A DNA stretch of 7,538 nt from Clostridiales bacterium (GTDB taxonomy: Bacteria > Bacillota > Clostridia > Tissierellales > Sedimentibacteraceae): assembly GCA_003457065.1 (NCBI GenBank), contig DMJQ01000188.1:15540-23077 (forward strand), written 5' to 3'. A model generated the notes under the pieces. It ran no database searches. It had not been told where the DNA came from and saw nothing but the letters and a program-made list of their open reading frames with translations. Within the stretch, counting starts at the first letter, position 1; every line of letters starts with the position of its first letter. A program made the translations under genes and the position numbers. Below, in pieces: positions 6,779 to 7,538 of this stretch.

Positions 6779-6809
6779 TGTTATGCGGAGCAAAGGCTAT
6801 CGCATAACA
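6779..6809 (+). promoter_or_regulatory. Leader hairpin A (9 bp), exclusive with hairpin B
   Basis: TGTTATGCG (6779-6787) pairs perfectly with CGCATAACA (6801-6809) around a 13-base loop. The whole loop plus one base of each arm is the left arm of hairpin B, so A and B cannot form fully at once as simple hairpins. Confidence 0.5.
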
Positions 6810-6821
6810 AACATGCTGTGA
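6783..6821 (+). CDS. Candidate 12-codon leader peptide (upstream ORF)
   Basis: ATG at 6783 opens a short frame encoding MRSKGYRITNML and stops with TGA at 6819-6821. GGGAG (6770-6774) lies 8 bases before the ATG, a normal ribosome-site spacing. The frame runs through the right arm of hairpin A and all of the left arm of hairpin B, ending just before B's right arm (6822). A translating or stalled ribosome would therefore decide which hairpin forms. Such a short frame can occur by chance; the supporting points are the ribosome site and its fit to the hairpins. Confidence 0.3.
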   Translation: MRSKGYRITNML

Positions 6822-6836
6822 GATAGCCTTTGCTCC
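6787..6836 (+). promoter_or_regulatory. Leader hairpin B (perfect 15-bp stem)
   Basis: GGAGCAAAGGCTATC (6787-6801) pairs perfectly with GATAGCCTTTGCTCC (6822-6836). The 20-base loop has an inner GCAT/ATGC (6802-6805, 6813-6816). It is followed by ATCCTAAAAC, not a U-run, so it is not an ordinary intrinsic terminator. It lies one base from hairpin C, which touches the ribosome site. Confidence 0.7.
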
Positions 6837-6837
6837 A

Positions 6838-6859
6838 TCCTAAAACTACAATTTTAGGA
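6838..6859 (+). promoter_or_regulatory. Hairpin C sequestering part of the CD3324-gene ribosome site
   Basis: TCCTAAAA (6838-6845) pairs with TTTTAGGA (6852-6859) across CTACAA. The Shine-Dalgarno AGGAGGA occupies 6856-6862, 5 bases before the ATG at 6868, so its first four bases are in the stem. The stem is A+T-rich and probably weak alone; stacking on hairpin B could stabilise it. Confidence 0.5.
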
Positions 6860-6867
6860 GGAACATA

Positions 6868-7143
6868 ATGAGCTACAAGAATGCAGTTAGTGTATTTCCC
6901 GCCGGTTTGTTAAAAGCAATGCAACGGTATATTGACGGTGAATATATTTATATCCCACGAAAGGCAGAGAGTAAAAAACGCTGGGGAGAAGTTAAAAACA
7001 GCAGGCAATATATTCAGGAACGCAATGAGATCATCTTATCCCAGTATCAAGAAGGTCTTTCTGTTGAGGATATTGCATGCTGTAACTACTTATCACCCAA
7101 AACAATCTACAAAATATTGGCTGATATGAAAAGCCAATGCTAA
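6868..7143 (+). CDS. CD3324-family small HTH-like protein
   Basis: This is a 91-residue protein with the pattern I associate with the CD3324 family. It begins MSYKNAVSVFPAGLL, followed by MQRYIDGEYIYIPRKAESK (18-36), KRWGE (37-41), and a C-terminal helix-turn-helix-like segment (about 57-87: SQYQEGLSVEDIACCNYLSPKTIYKIL and flanks). The C-terminal part resembles the Mor-type transcription-activator HTH, which suggests DNA binding. The family's function is not established to my knowledge. A strong AGGAGGA lies 5 bases before the ATG but is partly covered by a leader hairpin. An intrinsic terminator follows the stop directly, and a SAM-dependent methyltransferase gene lies 133 bases downstream on the same strand, so the two could be linked in regulation or function. 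Confidence 0.88.
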   Translation: MSYKNAVSVFPAGLLKAMQRYIDGEYIYIPRKAESKKRWGEVKNSRQYIQERNEIILSQYQEGLSVEDIACCNYLSPKTIYKILADMKSQC

Positions 7144-7149
7144 AGTGGG

Positions 7150-7177
7150 AGCGACATGGCGATTTTGCCGTGTCGCT
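7150..7177 (+). terminator. Intrinsic terminator after the CD3324-family gene
   Basis: AGCGACATGGC (7150-7160) pairs with GCCGTGTCGCT (7167-7177), 11 bp with one G-T pair and a 6-base loop, followed at once by TTTTTTG. This is a textbook rho-independent terminator, 6 bases after the stop codon. Confidence 0.9.
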
Positions 7178-7276
7178 TTTTTGTTTCTGAATCATCTTGT
7201 AGGGTGCATTGTAATTATGTAACTACTATAGTTGATGTATAGCAGCAAGCTAAACAATTAACGGAGGAAGAATACG

Positions 7277-7538
7277 ATGTATACGTTCACAAATCAATTC
7301 ATTTCCAGTCAGAGTAACCTGAAGTTTTTGAAAGCTACAATGATGGGGCCTAATGCCATGCGCGTAGCAGAAGAATTAGCGTCATGCCTAAACGTCAATG
7401 AGAATATGCGGATACTTGACCTCGGTTGTGGCTGCGGTCTTTCCACGCTTTTGCTGACACAGAAATATGGCGCAAAAGTTTTCGCCGCCGACTTGTGGAT
7501 TTCCCCAACCGAAAACTATGAGCGTTTCAAATCTATCG
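7277..7538 (+). CDS. Class I SAM-dependent methyltransferase, 3' end outside window
   Basis: ATG at 7277 is preceded by GGAGGA (7263-7268) at 8 bases' spacing, and the frame stays open to the right edge (87 codons). Motif I, ILDLGCGCGLSTLLL, is at residues 46-60 and forms the SAM-binding glycine loop. An acidic residue after the second strand (D72 in VFAADLW) would hold the SAM ribose. About 45 residues precede motif I (FTNQFISSQSNLKFLKA onward). This is a Rossmann-fold small-molecule-type methyltransferase by its motif I; the substrate cannot be inferred from the visible third. A terminator lies between it and the CD3324-family gene, so it probably has its own promoter in 7190-7250, where I could not identify clear -35/-10 elements. 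Confidence 0.88.
   Translation, partial: MYTFTNQFISSQSNLKFLKATMMGPNAMRVAEELASCLNVNENMRILDLGCGCGLSTLLLTQKYGAKVFAADLWISPTENYERFKSI

Larger units (their letters stand above)
6680..6867 (+). other. Structured 5' leader of the CD3324-family gene
   Basis: This untranslated region of about 190 bases carries several inverted repeats. GAGCG/CGCTC is at 6689-6693 and 6705-6709. ATGATAA (6722-6728) and ATGAT (6764-6768) compete for TTATCAT (6752-6758). Hairpins A, B and C (listed separately) lie between 6779 and 6859. I do not recognise it as a known riboswitch or T-box: no specifier-loop/T-box core and no known aptamer consensus was evident by eye. No U-run follows the major hairpins, so any control is more likely at translation than at transcription termination. 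Confidence 0.5.

Noticed and set aside
6787..6836. Hairpin B as an intrinsic terminator
   Set aside because: The stem is strong but followed by ATCCTAAAAC rather than a U-run.
6932..7129. 65-codon plus-strand frame inside the CD3324 gene
   Set aside because: It is in another frame of a well-supported gene and has no ribosome site.
1..7538. CRISPR array, transposase or phage genes
   Set aside because: No regularly spaced repeats, transposase motifs or phage structural genes were seen on either strand.

Overview
This window looks like a chromosomal stretch from an A+T-rich Gram-positive-type anaerobe (Bacillota; Clostridia or Negativicutes seem most likely). The evidence is strong AGGAGG-type ribosome sites, moderate-to-low G+C, a CD3324-family small protein (a family I know from Clostridia), a flavodoxin-domain protein and a CobD-like enzyme. 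The taxonomic call is an inference; there is no rRNA or marker gene here.

Layout. (1) Bases 1-2248, plus strand: the 3' part of a large PEP-synthase/rifampin-phosphotransferase-like enzyme whose start lies left of the window. (2) Bases 2313-2354: a strong hairpin that can end transcription from both sides, between convergent genes. (3) Bases 2372-6474, minus strand: five genes read right to left. These are a DJ-1/PfpI-family protein overlapping a CobD-like PLP enzyme by one base (TAATG), a small CPHC thioredoxin/glutaredoxin-like protein, a flavodoxin-domain protein, and a zinc-dependent alcohol/formaldehyde-type dehydrogenase. Only the first two are clearly an operon; the others are separated by 109-169 bases. 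(4) Bases 6475-6867: a divergent intergenic region with a leftward promoter (sigma-A or sigma-H type) and a good rightward sigma-A-like promoter followed by a highly structured leader of about 190 bases. (5) Bases 6868-7538, plus strand: a CD3324-family small HTH-like protein, an intrinsic terminator, and the first 87 codons of a class I SAM-dependent methyltransferase that runs off the right edge.

How the genes may work together. The minus-strand group is rich in redox and carbonyl-handling families (DJ-1, CPHC thiol protein, flavodoxin, Zn-dehydrogenase), so a role in aldehyde/thiol stress is reasonable but inferred. The pairing of DJ-1 with a CobD-like enzyme that lacks the usual N-terminal HGG signature is unusual, and its substrate cannot be told from sequence. 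The most intriguing regulatory region is the leader of the CD3324 gene. It combines two mutually exclusive hairpins, a 12-codon upstream ORF with a well-spaced Shine-Dalgarno, and a third hairpin that covers part of the main gene's ribosome site. This arrangement resembles translational attenuation. The dehydrogenase promoter is also notable because a 17-base inverted repeat covers its -35 to start region.
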